Made by a program: the position numbers and the translations under genes. The notes beneath the pieces are model-generated. The model searched no databases and was not told the origin of the DNA. It saw only the letters and a program-made list of their open reading frames with translations. Of a DNA stretch of 64,000 nucleotides, positions 34,879 to 46,903 are shown one piece after another. The DNA is taken from the NCBI GenBank assembly GCA_964030475.1, contig CAXIPT010000006.1:3352669-3416668 (forward strand), written 5' to 3'. This stretch comes from Tethya wilhelma. Its lineage: Eukaryota; Porifera; Demospongiae; Tethyida; Tethyidae. Within the stretch, counting starts at the first letter, position 1, and every line of letters starts with the position of its first letter.

Positions 34879-35425
34879 CTTGATATGTATTATTGAAAGA
34901 GCCAAAGTTGGAACTCAAGGGACAATACTGTATATTTCTCAAGACTTTTTTCATTTTCACTGCTGAATGTACAAGTAGACAAAAACTAGTGATTTTTTTT
35001 ACAAAAATTGCTATTATTGTTACACACATCTTCTCATACACTCACATACATTTGCTGAAACACAGGTGTTTCACATGAAATGTTTCTGCTGCTCGACGTG
35101 CGAAAAGCAACTCACTCCCGGCGAGCAATTTGGAGTGAGCAATGGCAAGCTCTTCTGCAAATACGACTTTGACACCCTCAAGCAACAAGAGAGACTTGGG
35201 TCGCCAACTGGTAAGTGAGTATATACATGTAGCTAGCACGTAGCATCGCATGGTCTCTCCTCATGGGGAGAGAGTCTAGGAACGAGGCTAGGTCTTTCTT
35301 TTGTTACAAAAAAGGTGGGTGGGTTCTACTTGTACATTCAGCAGTGAAAATGAAAAAAGTCTTGAGAAATATACAGTATTGTCCCTTGAGTTCCAACTTT
35401 GGCTCTTTCAATAATACATATCAAG
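34879..35425. repeat. 101-bp perfect inverted repeat flanking an Islet exon
   Basis: 34879-34979 and 35325-35425 are exact reverse complements; the left arm starts just after the N at 34878. The 345-bp spacer carries the LIM2b exon. Flipping the spacer makes LIM2a and LIM2b collinear on the minus strand. Confidence 0.95.
35066..35210 (+). CDS. ISL: Islet LIM2 domain, second half
   Basis: Begins in phase 0: VFHMKCFCCSTCEKQLTPGE then QFGVSNGKLFCKYDFDTLKQ, matching Islet LIM2 ([20 protein letters not shown]). Ends one base into a codon at a GTAAGT donor. The first half of LIM2, which must precede it, is on the opposite strand at 36553-36628. Confidence 0.9.
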
Positions 35426-35891
35426 TGAGCAATACATGGCCCAGTTAGCCATTCAGTGGCGTGTGTGTGTGTGTCAACATTTCTCAGAGTTTTTGAAGCA
35501 ATGCAGAGCTAGTATCTATAGTGTGGAAAGCATTCAACAAGTGCAAAGAAAACAAAAGAACTTGTCACATCTTTCAGCCTTTCACTAAACATGCGGTGAA
35601 CTCTTTTCTCTCTCTCAATCTAAAGATGATCATGAAAAGGTCAGATCAATCAATGGCTAAACTGGTGTTTTCTCAAACTCCAGGCAAGTCACAAAAAGGA
35701 GCACAAAGAAAAGCCAGAGCTTTGTGGGAAAAGGTGACAAGTCTGAAACAAATGAGCTATTCTGTAGCCTGAAAATTTCTCATTTCTATCGACTAGAGAC
35801 ATAATATTTATGAAGCAATGTGCATGCAATATACATGTACATGTATCTATAAAATTAATGGTAAAATAATATTATACAGTACTATACTAGT

Positions 35892-35998
35892 CTCTGCTCC
35901 AATGCCAGTGAGTTCTAATAGCTCAGTGGTAAGAGCATTCGACTAGAATTCGAAAGACCTGGATTTGAATCCCAACAATAGATCTTAAGATTTTTTCT
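35892..35998 (+). mobile_element. tRNA-derived SINE
   Basis: After a ctctgctccaatgcc head, it has an A-box-like tagctcagtggtaagagca, an anticodon-arm-like ttcgactagaattcgaa and a B-box-like ggatttgaatccc, followed by a T-rich tail. The acceptor stem does not pair, so it is not a functional tRNA gene. Diverged copies lie at 37907, 42856 and 48192. Confidence 0.75.
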
Positions 35999-36552
35999 AA
36001 TGGTTTTTCATGTCCACATGCACATGTAAATGTACATGTGTAGTCTACATGGACAGATGGCAAGGAACCCATTGCACTGACCAATGGTTAATTGACCGTT
36101 GCCCAACGATCAACCAAGCGTGGACAAAAACTACTCATGCAGAGAGAGACGCACACCACAACAAAAACTGAAGCTGGTGGGAAAATAAAAACTGAGCCAG
36201 ATCATATTTGAAACTCGCGTTCACGAAGCTCAAGTAATAAATGCCTATTCAAAACTGTATTCACAACCTTGTGTGGTGTCAGTGAGTTGTGAGCCACAAA
36301 GTATCAACAATAGCCACATGTAAAAGCACTGCTAGTCAATAGAGCTATACCTTGGCATGCTAGCTAGGGGTAGAAAAAGGTTCTAGTTCCATAGACTAGA
36401 GCATTACAAGATAAGGGAAGCATATATGAATATGATTAGTGTAATCACTGCAAAAATAAAAACAAGCTAAAATACAATAATTATTGTGCATAAGGTCTTA
36501 ATATTGAAAGAGCTCAATGAGGATGATAATAAAGTGAAATGGTATTAATTAC

Positions 36553-36628
36553 CTGGGTTTTTGCTCTCATTACAAAGTCAGTATCTGCAATGGTTTCGTG
36601 ACAAGCAGAACACTTGATGCCGAACAAT
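36553..36628 (-). CDS. ISL: Islet LIM2 domain, first half (opposite strand)
   Basis: A 76-bp minus-strand exon after a (CT)n run and CAG acceptor, ending at a GTAATT donor. It completes an AGN codon, then reads LFGIKCSACHETIADTDFVM RAKTQ (human LYGIKCAKC...DFVMRAR). The phases fit exactly between exon 32959-33175 (ends AG) and exon 35066-35210 (starts phase 0). It supplies the first C-X2-C of LIM2. Confidence 0.9.
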
Positions 36629-36633
36629 CTGAG

Positions 36634-36680
<47 letters not shown>

Positions 36681-37906
36681 TTAACCAATAATAAAAAAAA
36701 ACACCCTAACATTTATACAGAAATACAGAGTGACTTGCATGATAAAAATTTAATAATGGAAAAAACTCATCCTTCTCACAACTGTTACAGTGAATACATA
36801 GAGAATAATGTATGTAACACGAAAATCATTCTGCCTACATGTTTCAAACACACACACAGACGTTCTTCACAAGGCAAAACAATGAACAGGAACTGTTGGA
36901 AAACAGCACTCACACTACCTACATACCACAGACCAGGCATAAGGTCACTCGTGAAAATACAAGACACTTTGAGAACAAAGGTACAGTTCATTGTCGTGCA
37001 TACAGGTAGGCATGGTGGTGACTCATACAATTGAATTGTGCACCAAATTCAATTTAGAGTGACCTTCCTCGGCCCTAGTCTTTGGTCAAGCAGACCTCTA
37101 ACTGGTTTTACTGGTTGAGGTGGTCATTGTCCACAACACACACACAATGTCATGTGCACATGGGGTTGTGTTACTGCATGGTACAATGGGGTGTCGGACG
37201 TATATATGAGATTGTAGCTATGAATCACTCGTTCTTGCACACAAGCGCTGAGATCAGCACACTAGTAGCTTCCATTGGTAAGAGACATGAAACAAATGAT
37301 CACACAGCATGTATACGCCTACATGATAATTGCCTTCCCTATGTATCTCTAATTAGCATGATTTGTGGGCATTTTTGAACCCATTCTTGACCCTGCTTCC
37401 TCCCTTTTTAGCTTCCTCTCATCCCATACACCACTGACTTCCTGGATAAAGAGGTCATGGATGAGAGAGAGGTAAGAAAGGCTTGAGAATGGGGAAAAAA
37501 AATACACACACACACACAAAACAAACCAAGGACAAATCACAAAGTACAATTCCAGACAATCTGACGGTAGGTGTAGAGGTAGGTGGGAGTGATTTCATCT
37601 CAGTGTGGGCTAAAACCATTAAGACCGTATCTTACTATCCTCACACCAACCGCAGCATTTATCAGGAAACCTTCACAGATTAGAGGAATCAATGCAACCA
37701 TGTGAGCTAATGTGTAGGTTGGCTGACTTGTTTTCCTGTCACTGCATGATATACAATTGTCATCCAGACTGGCTGGACCCAACAGCAGAATTATATCATA
37801 GTAGCTGGAAAAATATCTCCTTATACGTGTAAGAAAGTTCAGGAAGTTGACTAGTGCCTATTATATGAATAGTAGGCATATAATTATACTACTATTCTCT
37901 GTTCCA

Positions 37907-37996
37907 ATGCCTATGAGTTCTAGTAACTCAGTGGTTTGACTAAAATTTGGAAAACTTGGGGTTCAAATCCCAGCTAGAATTCAAGATTTTTTTCAC
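37907..37996 (+). mobile_element. tRNA-derived SINE, diverged copy
   Basis: Shares head ctctgttccaatgcc, ctcagtgg and the B-box-like ggttcaaatcccagcta with the copy at 35892; the anticodon arm is decayed. Confidence 0.65.
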
Positions 37997-39112
37997 TCTG
38001 ATTTAACTCATGTAGAAATATATGTATGCATATGCACAAATTAGCTTCATGCAGAAAACTACAATCTGTGATGTGGTGCAAGCATTGTTTATATTTGGTT
38101 AGGCTGTCATTGTTCATCATGGCTAGTTCAAAATTTAAATCTAGTGGGAGTTGAATTTCTGAGGTTGTCTCTTCTCTCCCAACCCATTGTTTTCAAGTGG
38201 ACCACAATATGTACGTGTGCGTGTGTGTGTGTGTGGGTATGAAGAAAAACAAACACACGACAAAAAAGTACTCTTGTCTTAATTGAATAAATTATGCATA
38301 CCTTGTATGCATAATGAGTAGCAGGTAAGGCAATGTGTGGCATGTGCTTGACACGTGGGCGTAGCAATGAATGTCTGAGTCACTGGAGTAGAGTAATAAC
38401 CAATTGTTACATAGCAAAGTAGGCTGAGCCCACGATACTGTGAGTCATGGGCAGCTGCAGACTGCTTCAACTTGAAAGAGCCAGCCTGGGAGTGAGAGTT
38501 GAGGTCAAAAGACGGTTGTTTCAAGCATGTAGGCGTGTGGGTGCTGGGGGTAGGGGTAAAAAAGCCTGCGCCCAGAACAATTAAGTTGGCATTCAAGTGT
38601 TGTGATACCACCACCACTGTGTGAGTCGTGACAGGTGCTCCAAAGCTCAGTTTGCAGTGAAAATGTGACCTGTAGGAGCCAGGTGAGTTGCTCACCCACT
38701 CCTGGTATGTGTGTGTGGGGAGGTGGGAGCAGTGAGGAGCTGTAGACTCAATTACGATGGCTGTCGAGGTTTCCACTTTGGTTTGAAAACGTGAAGGAGG
38801 AGGATGAGAGAAGCGTTTGATGATGCTATCTCTCGATCGAATGGGTTTTTCCATCCACTACGGTATGCGTGTGGGAACACTCAATTGTCACCTACATAGA
38901 TAGATCAAGGTTGTATGTATGTATGTATGTATGAAATATATGGGATAGAATCTTTGGGCGAGGGTATTTCATTTCGTCTGGGCAACGCCTTGATGCAGAG
39001 ATTGGATGTTGAAGGTTGTGTGTGGATTTTTTTTAAGGACACACTTTTGTGGCTACTCCGTTTCACTCCAGAAAGGCTGTGATCTGTTTATGTGGGAATG
39101 CAGTGGATAATG

Positions 39113-39480
39113 GACACAGTTCCCAAGGCAATTGTGAAGAGTTGTGGCGTCCATTTTGTCTAAAAGCTTTTTTCGTGAGGGATGCAACTCGAGGTTAGCA
39201 GAGGAAGAGGAACCATACTCATTTCAGTGATGGGTTTAAGTGCTTTGGGAAACGTGGTGCCACTCAAGTTCCCAAGACAAATAAACAAGAGTAATTAGTC
39301 CATTTCTGGCTAAAAGCTTTCGGAGGAAGAGTAAATCTCTTGGGTGCTGAGCTATAAGATGTGCTTGCACCACTGGTATGCGGACGAGGAAAATCTTAAG
39401 AGAGTGGAACTGTTTCCCAAGGCAATTTAAATGGTAACCAAGGCAGTCACTTAAGTTAAAAGCTTGAAGGAGGAACATAA
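39113..39480. repeat. Degenerate tandem repeat, period about 147 bp
   Basis: The words ttcccaag (39120, 39269, 39414) and taaaagctt (39161, 39311, 39457), followed by gaggaag/aggaggaac, recur at 145-150 bp. Three units are visible and a weaker fourth follows near 39640. Confidence 0.55.
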
Positions 39481-40544
39481 ATTGTTGCTGTGACTTGTAG
39501 ACTCACATAATACACACTGGTGATGGAGAGAGAGTAATGTGATATTCCATAGATGATAAACGTTACATAATATTACACCAGAAATGTTAAATTGCCAATT
39601 CCCACATGAATATTATATTGATTTCATACTAGTCTTGAAATTGCAAGCTAACAGGCTGAAAGAGGAACAATATTACTTATTATTGGCCACTACTAGCGTA
39701 TGTATGGGTTTGAAGATGGGGCAATTTTTTTTGACACCAAGCTCCAGATGATGTGGTTTATGGTTAATTGTCCTTGTGAGTCATCCAATGAAGAACAGTG
39801 TTAAGTGTGGCCAAGCCAAGAGTAAGGGTGAGAGAGGGAGCAACCAGGGTTAATAAAGATGGAAGCTAAAAAAGAGGAGCTGGCTCTTTTGAGGCTGCAT
39901 TTTGGTTAGTTGGATGGGGTGAGCTTCTTTTTGTGAGAGCAAAGGAGAGAGAGTGAGGGAAATGGCTCAAACCACGTGTACCACACTGTTTCTATGGTAA
40001 TGTTGTTGTTGCTATTGTTACAGTGACTAGTGAAACCATATGCAAAGAGAGGGAGAGATGAGAATACAGCCCAGTATTAAATAATTGGTCATTGTCCACA
40101 ATATAAATTAAAAAAAAAACAACAAAAAACAGAGAAAAATAAAAGCAAGCAAACAAAACAAGTCTAAACACCAACTAGAGGAAGAATTTGTCAAGTGTAC
40201 CAGCTGCAACTATATAGCTGCAATGTAGAAGCATCAATTGATACAAAATGACTAAAGATCATTATACAACTCTCTCATCTTAGTGTGTGTGTGTGTGTGT
40301 GTGTATGTGTGTGTGTGTGTGTGTGTGCAACTGACCTCAAAGATATATACAAGCCATAGAGCAACAACAGAATTTCAATAGTCGAGCATGAAAAGCCATT
40401 CTTCTATCGAGCATCAACCAAACATCAGTGCCATACAATTGCTACACGTGTAGAGGCCCACTGTCTACTTTGTGTGAAAGAATGCTGATTTCCATTACTA
40501 CCAATGGCAATTGATAGGTCTATGTAGGGCAGAGTCAATATCAA

Positions 40545-40745
40545 ACCAATAACACAGAAGCTTGAAAAGAACCCATGCAGAAACTTATTTTAAGGCTAAC
40601 TAGAAATTTATCAAAAGTACATTTCAGTGCAGTATATAAACCACTAATACAGAAGCTCAGAAAGAATCCATGCTGAAGCTTATTTTAAGGCTGACTAGAA
40701 ATTTATCAAAAGCTCAGCAAGTACATTTCAGTGCAGTATATAAAC
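40545..40745. repeat. Two-copy tandem duplication, about 100 bp
   Basis: Two adjacent units share ttattttaaggct, actagaaatttatcaaaag and tttcagtgcagtatataaa; a third weaker unit lies near 40840-40910. Confidence 0.8.
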
Positions 40746-41254
40746 CTAACAAAAATTACAATAAATCCTCGATCCATGAGGTGTGCTACAAGGTTATGTT
40801 TACCAAAAAGGTGTGGGTGTTAACTTCAAGATATTTTTAAGGCTAGCTGACTCCAGCTGATCAAAAACTACATATAACATAAGCAAGTACACTCCAGCGC
40901 AGTAAACATAAACAAAAAAAAATATCTTGTGTGAGGTCAGCTACAATAGTATGTGCATACCAAAAAGGCTTGCATGATGTTGACTTTAAATTATCCAAGC
41001 AATCGCATGCACTGGCTGCAAGTTAAGTACAAACAAGACAAGCACACGTCAACTACATGGCTAACTGGAACGCTTCTTGGCAACGCTGTTTCCTGTGAGA
41101 AAGGGGAAGTTAGAGACCGGATTCTTGGCACTTGAAAAGACATACCATAGCGTGTTTGTGTCATGCACTCACCATCTGTTCACTAATAATTTATTTAAAG
41201 TTATTCTTATGAAGAGAAGTGGTGCGCAAAGCCAGCTAGCGCTCTCTTTTCTCT

Positions 41255-41314
<60 letters not shown>

Positions 41315-41656
41315 TTTGGAACACTGCAATGATTTTGAGTACAAAAATCAAAATGAAAAGGAAGTGAAACACGTGTACAATAGATCACTTTGTCAAAATT
41401 TTATTAATATATAATTATTATTCTATAAAAGCAATTGAAAGTTTTGGGGTTTTGCCTTTCTCATACTCGCACAGCTGCCTGGCTATGTAGTGTACATCAC
41501 ACACTACATGGTTTCCATGTTTGCATATTAGCCTTCGTATTATTATACGCCATCCAATATAGTAATTACCAAGCCATTAGTGACAACAGAGGAATTTAAT
41601 CTAAAAAGCTCAAGCTAATTATCATCCATGCATATTATTATATACTGTGTCCACAG

Positions 41657-41698
<42 letters not shown>

Positions 41699-42094
41699 AC
41701 ACACACACATGCACACACACAACACAACTAAACCTCTAGAAGACTCTTGGTAGTTTTACTTTTTGAAAATGGCATAGTTCTGTGGTGGCCAACGAGCATT
41801 ATCATTGTATGGTGCTTCTTTGATCTATTGTCACTTACATGGCAGAACAAGGTGAAAGCTTTTTTTGAAAACACCCTCGAAAAATTTCGAGGCAATGTCA
41901 AATTCTTTAGCTAGCAGCTGTCTAGGGATTGATGGCACATGTGCGTGTATGTGTGTCTGTGATAAAGTGAAAGGTTTCACTTTTCAGGCAGACTTGTAGT
42001 TGTAGTTGCAATGAAATAAAACACCCACTGCAATTGAATAATATATCAATTCTTGCATGTAGCCTTCAATGTCTAGGAGCCCACACACACACAC

Positions 42095-42126
<32 letters not shown>

Positions 42127-42855
42127 CCACACACACACACAATTGCAGAAGGGTGAACACATTACTTGAAAACATACAACTACTTTGTTGGAAGTCTCAA
42201 TAAAAATCACATCATACTATAGCTATATCTACTATATACCTAAAATTCTTTACAAAGAGACATGTATATAAAACATAATGAATACAAATCAGTTACAAGC
42301 ACTTCTTAAATGTCCACTCATCTCTTAGCAACTTCTAACACAAACACACACTCTGACAAAAATACATAAAGAGGCATACACACACAAACACACACAAACA
42401 GCTCCAAAGCCATCTCTACATCAGAAGCCAGAGGTAGCATACACATGGTCTCTAATTGAGTGAGAAATTCTCCTCGATGTTTACACAAGGTACACTGCAC
42501 TCTAGCAACTTTCTCATCACCACAGTAACTATCTATAACTACTATATACCACACACACACACTACTATGAGAGCTGCACCGACAAACATACATATTGCAT
42601 AATAATTCTTTCTTGCATAGGTGACCTTATGAATCTCATTAAAATTAATTAAAATTGACGACACTGTTACAACAAACAGTGCATCCATGAATGTAGCATT
42701 TTAAACTACACAATGAACATGCATAACAAAATAGCTTTCTTAATTTTAAGCACTGCATTGCATTAAAAATTAAACTTGTGGTGTCTTCTTGATTTTGAAT
42801 ACGTAAAGTCTTGTACTACATTTTACAGGCAGATATAAAGATGCCAACCTGCATG

Positions 42856-42907
42856 TGTTTGAAAGACCTGAGTTCGAATCCCAGCTAGATTTAAGGGTTT
42901 TTTTTCC
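42856..42907 (+). mobile_element. tRNA-derived SINE, 3' fragment
   Basis: Only the B-box half remains: gaaagacctgagttcgaatc followed by ccagctag and a T-run, as in the other copies. Confidence 0.6.
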
Positions 42908-43106
42908 AATGACATTTCATTTATTTATGTACTCAACTCTCTCTTATTACAATGAATCGTGCAATGCCATGGGAATGCTCCTAATTGAATGCAGCGACAC
43001 ACCGTGTATTAGCAGCTGACGTTAGAGAGTGGCACAGTGTGTGCTAACATTTCACTAGCATACCAACAGCTGTGGAACAGACGTACCGTGACAGAGGAAC
43101 ACGCGT

Positions 43107-43208
43107 TAGCCTCGTTCCCAAGCTCTCCCCTTTGACCATTCACTCCACACTCACCCATTCTTTACCATGTGTGTAAGGTCAAAGAAAAAGAGCCTGGGAA
43201 TGAGGTTG
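43107..43208. mobile_element. Foldback element, best-preserved copy
   Basis: Left arm tagcctcgttcccaagctct and right arm agagcctgggaatgagg pair, with an inner pair tttgacc / ggtcaaa. About 100 bp. Confidence 0.75.
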
Positions 43209-44037
43209 AGAGGACAGCTATATAGGGTTGCTGTGAATGCTGGACTTGGATGCGTAGCGTATGAACTACAGTAGGTACATGGAAGCTAAAAATGAGAACA
43301 ACCCATGCATGCATGCAACATGGAGAAGGATAATGATATGTTTATTGCTGCAGTTGGAGAAAAAGCTTGAAACTTTAAAACCAAATTCTGAAAAAAAAAA
43401 CAAAAAAAAAACTGCATCAGAACGCATACAAATGTATAAAAGGAACTAATATTGACTTCATTCATAAAAGGATCGATTTGTATTTTAATATAATTGAAGG
43501 GCTCAGAAGCAAAGTGGTCTAACCCACAAATCCCTGATTTCACACCCCTTAAACAGGAATACTCTTAAAATTCATTTCAAGAGCTGGAGATCATTTAGTA
43601 AATTAAAATTTTGGTCAATTTGGTAGAGGGGAGTGTATCATTTTTATTAATTTTTTGGGCTTTTTGGACAATTTCCCATATTTCATTCTGGGTTACTTCT
43701 GAGCCCTTCAATTGCATAGATATTAACTTTTCTTGGTTGTGTGCAAACAGGTGATGAAGAACATCTTTACATCAAGTCAAATTGTACCTAGTCTGACCTT
43801 TATCACATAAGGTGATAACTTAATTATACCGAGAAATGAGTGTCGTAGTTGAATAGAGCCAGAGTGGTGTGTGTGGATGTCTGCTCCATTGAGGCTGTTT
43901 GTTCCGTAAGTTAAACAAACAAATGGAGATAATAATTAAAAGACACGAGAACAAATTACCCATTTGTATAATTGTTATTGAGTTATAGTCGCATCCGGCC
44001 ACCATATGTTGCTATAGGTGAGATTAGATGGATAGCT

Positions 44038-44077
<40 letters not shown>

Positions 44078-44877
44078 AATATATATACGTACACTAAGAC
44101 ACCTACTTAAAATACAAAATCTTCGATCAAGCAATTAATTATCATTGTTAAAAATTAATACAAAATTATATTTTTGTTGGTATGCATTTTTTGGGGTCAA
44201 AATCTAGAGACAATTTTTCTGCTTCTCAGAAATTAAGTGCCTTACACAATAATGAAACAAGAGTACATCAGGGAGTGGCATGATTAACATGGCTACCTAA
44301 GCAACAGCAGGTTTTAAGCTTCACACACACACACACAGACACACACACACACACACACACACGCAGATCTTAGACTAATTATAGAAATTGTCAGCAAACA
44401 ATTTAGAAAAACAAACATCCTCTACAGAAATTGACAGTAACTTGAAAACGGACTAATTTGTATAATGACCACTATCTCAGTGTTCTGGACACAAGGTGAC
44501 AGCCTTGTTTTTTCTGCTCTCTTACAATTGAATGTTCAAAGTAAATATACCCGAACAAAGCATACAGTTGGAATACAAGTGTGCAATTCAGGCCAACACG
44601 CAGCGTACAAGAGCTATTGTTCTTGCACAATTTGTGCTAGTGAAATCAACAGCTGAGTGTTGGTGTCTTCCAACAGCCTTCAAGTATTCAAATTTTAATG
44701 AACTCGCTATAAAAGATAGGCATATTGTTGCTGCTTCAAGCTTGTTTATTTCATATATGTACATATGAAAATTCAAACAGTCTAATCTTTACTAAGAGTC
44801 CCTAACTTATATGCATAGGGTAGGTATTACATTATATGCTATAACAAAAACATACCAGTCAGATGAAAGTGAAACAN

Positions 44878-46074
44878 ACTGCAAGAAAACCTGCAGAGCC
44901 AAAAAAAAAAAGAAAAAAAGAAAAGAAAAAAAAAAAGGAAAAAAATGAAAAAAAAAAAAAAAAAAGAGAATAAAAATTGACTTGGGCCATCTCAGATTTA
45001 GTGAGGAGGAAATCCCTTTACTTGTACATTATGAAATGCAGACAAGCAAAGCTTAAAAAATTTTAGTTACAAAGTACTTATGCACACGCACACGCACATC
45101 AAGAAAACAACAGCAAAATACTATGCACGTACGTATACAAAATGTTCCCTATCAAAAACCAAGCATGCAAACAAAGTGATTGCTCTAACATGAGGCATGC
45201 ACCATAACCCCTCATCTCAACAATTAAACCATGCAGACATACAAACACACACAAAAGAAATCAACTGTTGATACATTTTTGATACTTGTACCTGGTTTTC
45301 GTGGTTTAAGACACAGAAGTAGCCAACTGCTAAGATTAGCTCATGGAGAAGGGAAGTATGTTGGTTGTGTGAACAATACCTAGACATGTTTGCAAATGTT
45401 TTGGTGCATGTTAAACGAACTGAACAACAGTTAGGGTGATGTAGACTCAGGCCTGATTGTGCAGTATTAATGAATATGCTGCATGCATGAGTGTATGATT
45501 AATATACCATACAAGTCACTGCATGACTTTAATTGTGAACTATATCTACAATACACACGCTGATAGAAAATGTGATATCAAACAGAACTCAGAATTTAAA
45601 GCATGTGTGTTTAATTAATACACCATATATACCAGTATAAAATAATAAATATATAATTATTAATGGTGAACTAACTATAATACACATGCTGATGGAAAAT
45701 GTGATATGAAACAGAACTCAGAATTTAAAGCGAGTGATTGTGACATTTTTTGTTGACAAAAGCGCAATACACGTGCGTACACGGAGCTTGTATCCGAACG
45801 TAGTACCCAGATCACAGTAGAAACAAAACAAAAAAAAACATCACAAAAGATCATAGAACATGCATAATATTGCATCATCGAGTGTGCTTGCTTGCATGGG
45901 CATAAGCTGTATTTAATTTTAGGTAACAAAACAGTGCTTAGTGTAATTATAGTGACACAGTTCCTTTAACAAGTATAGATTACTTATATTAGTAGGGAAG
46001 TACTTGCAGACGTACATTATAACATACTAGTAGATAAGAACATTATGCATAATGAATCATGTTCTAATCACTGC

Positions 46075-46114
<40 letters not shown>
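44878..46114. repeat. Inverted duplicate copy B (same locus as 27297-28560)
   Basis: Reverse complement of copy A, beginning directly after the N at 44877 and ending in a (GT)n array. Read on the minus strand it runs from the intron after SCAPER exon 46793-46854, through exon 45292-45379, to the first 13 bases of the penultimate exon, where the N cuts it. Confidence 0.95.
45292..45379 (-). CDS. SCAPER: SCAPER exon, duplicate copy in inverted segment B
   Basis: Identical to exon 28060-28147 (same 88 bases, same CTAG acceptor and GTACAA donor). In this copy it follows exon 46793-46854 on the same strand in matching phase (TG then G), which identifies copy B as the natural continuation of the minus-strand exons. 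Confidence 0.9.
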
Positions 46115-46117
<3 letters not shown>

Positions 46118-46692
46118 GTGTGTCTCATGCAGTGTGATCAATGGTATTATATTGTCACTATTATACACACGTCTGACAAAATTTGTCGAGGAATGCTCTA
46201 CCTCATTCAAACTGATTGGAGACACGAGCTACTTTTGGCAACGGTGAAACACATCCATGAATGGCACACCATATTGCACCATGGCAACAAACTAGTTATG
46301 TAAATTAAAGTGCAACTTTTCGATTTTCTTCAAACTAGGGAAAAGGGCTAACTCGTGTAGTGCACATTTAGATGATCTTCACATACCTAGACTTCAATAG
46401 TTCACTGCAAATAATAGCCACTATAGCAACTCTTCGCAATCATTGTCTAAAGAAAGAGCTTTAATAGTTGCTTTGAAAGATGAAGTCAAAAAAGGAGCTC
46501 CTGTGTAACACAGGATTTCTATGGTATTTTGTTTGGGCTGGTTAGAACTGAAATTGATGGTTTGAAAAAACCACTACAGTTAATCAAGAGTTCAAAGGTC
46601 TTATTGAGCTGTTGGTTAAAAATAAAATTCAGAAGAAAAATGTGACCCAGAGTGACATCACAACACACAAGAGTTCACTCAGCCTTACTCAC

Positions 46693-46694
<2 letters not shown>

Positions 46695-46731
<37 letters not shown>

Positions 46732-46859
46732 ACACACACAGGGTTGTTTACACAGAACTTGTTAGGGTGCTATTACTATGCATTATACTTACCAAAGCAA
46801 GTAGCTAACAATGTGACGGAACTCCAAAGAGATGCCTTCAGCTCCAAGACATGCCTGTT

Positions 46860-46900
<41 letters not shown>
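46695..46900. repeat. CA arrays around SCAPER exon 46793-46854
   Basis: (CA)n at about 46695-46740 and 46866-46900, plus ACAT units; both close to the exon. Confidence 0.85.

Positions 46901-46903
<3 letters not shown>

Larger units (their letters stand above)
36629..44876. other. Long stretch without recognised gene
   Basis: Contains a (CT)n run (36630-36677), SINE copies, degenerate tandem repeats, CA arrays (about 40284, 41658, 42081, 44043, 44319) and a (CT)n at about 41262-41310. A 191-codon minus-strand ORF (38279-38854, starting MEKPIRSRDSIIKRF) is open but shows no domain. If the contig is flipped as proposed, most of this is Islet intron. Confidence 0.5.

Noticed and set aside
35911..35975. 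Functional tRNA gene
   Set aside because: D, anticodon and T arms resemble a tRNA, but acceptor stem strands do not pair and three decayed copies exist; better called a SINE.
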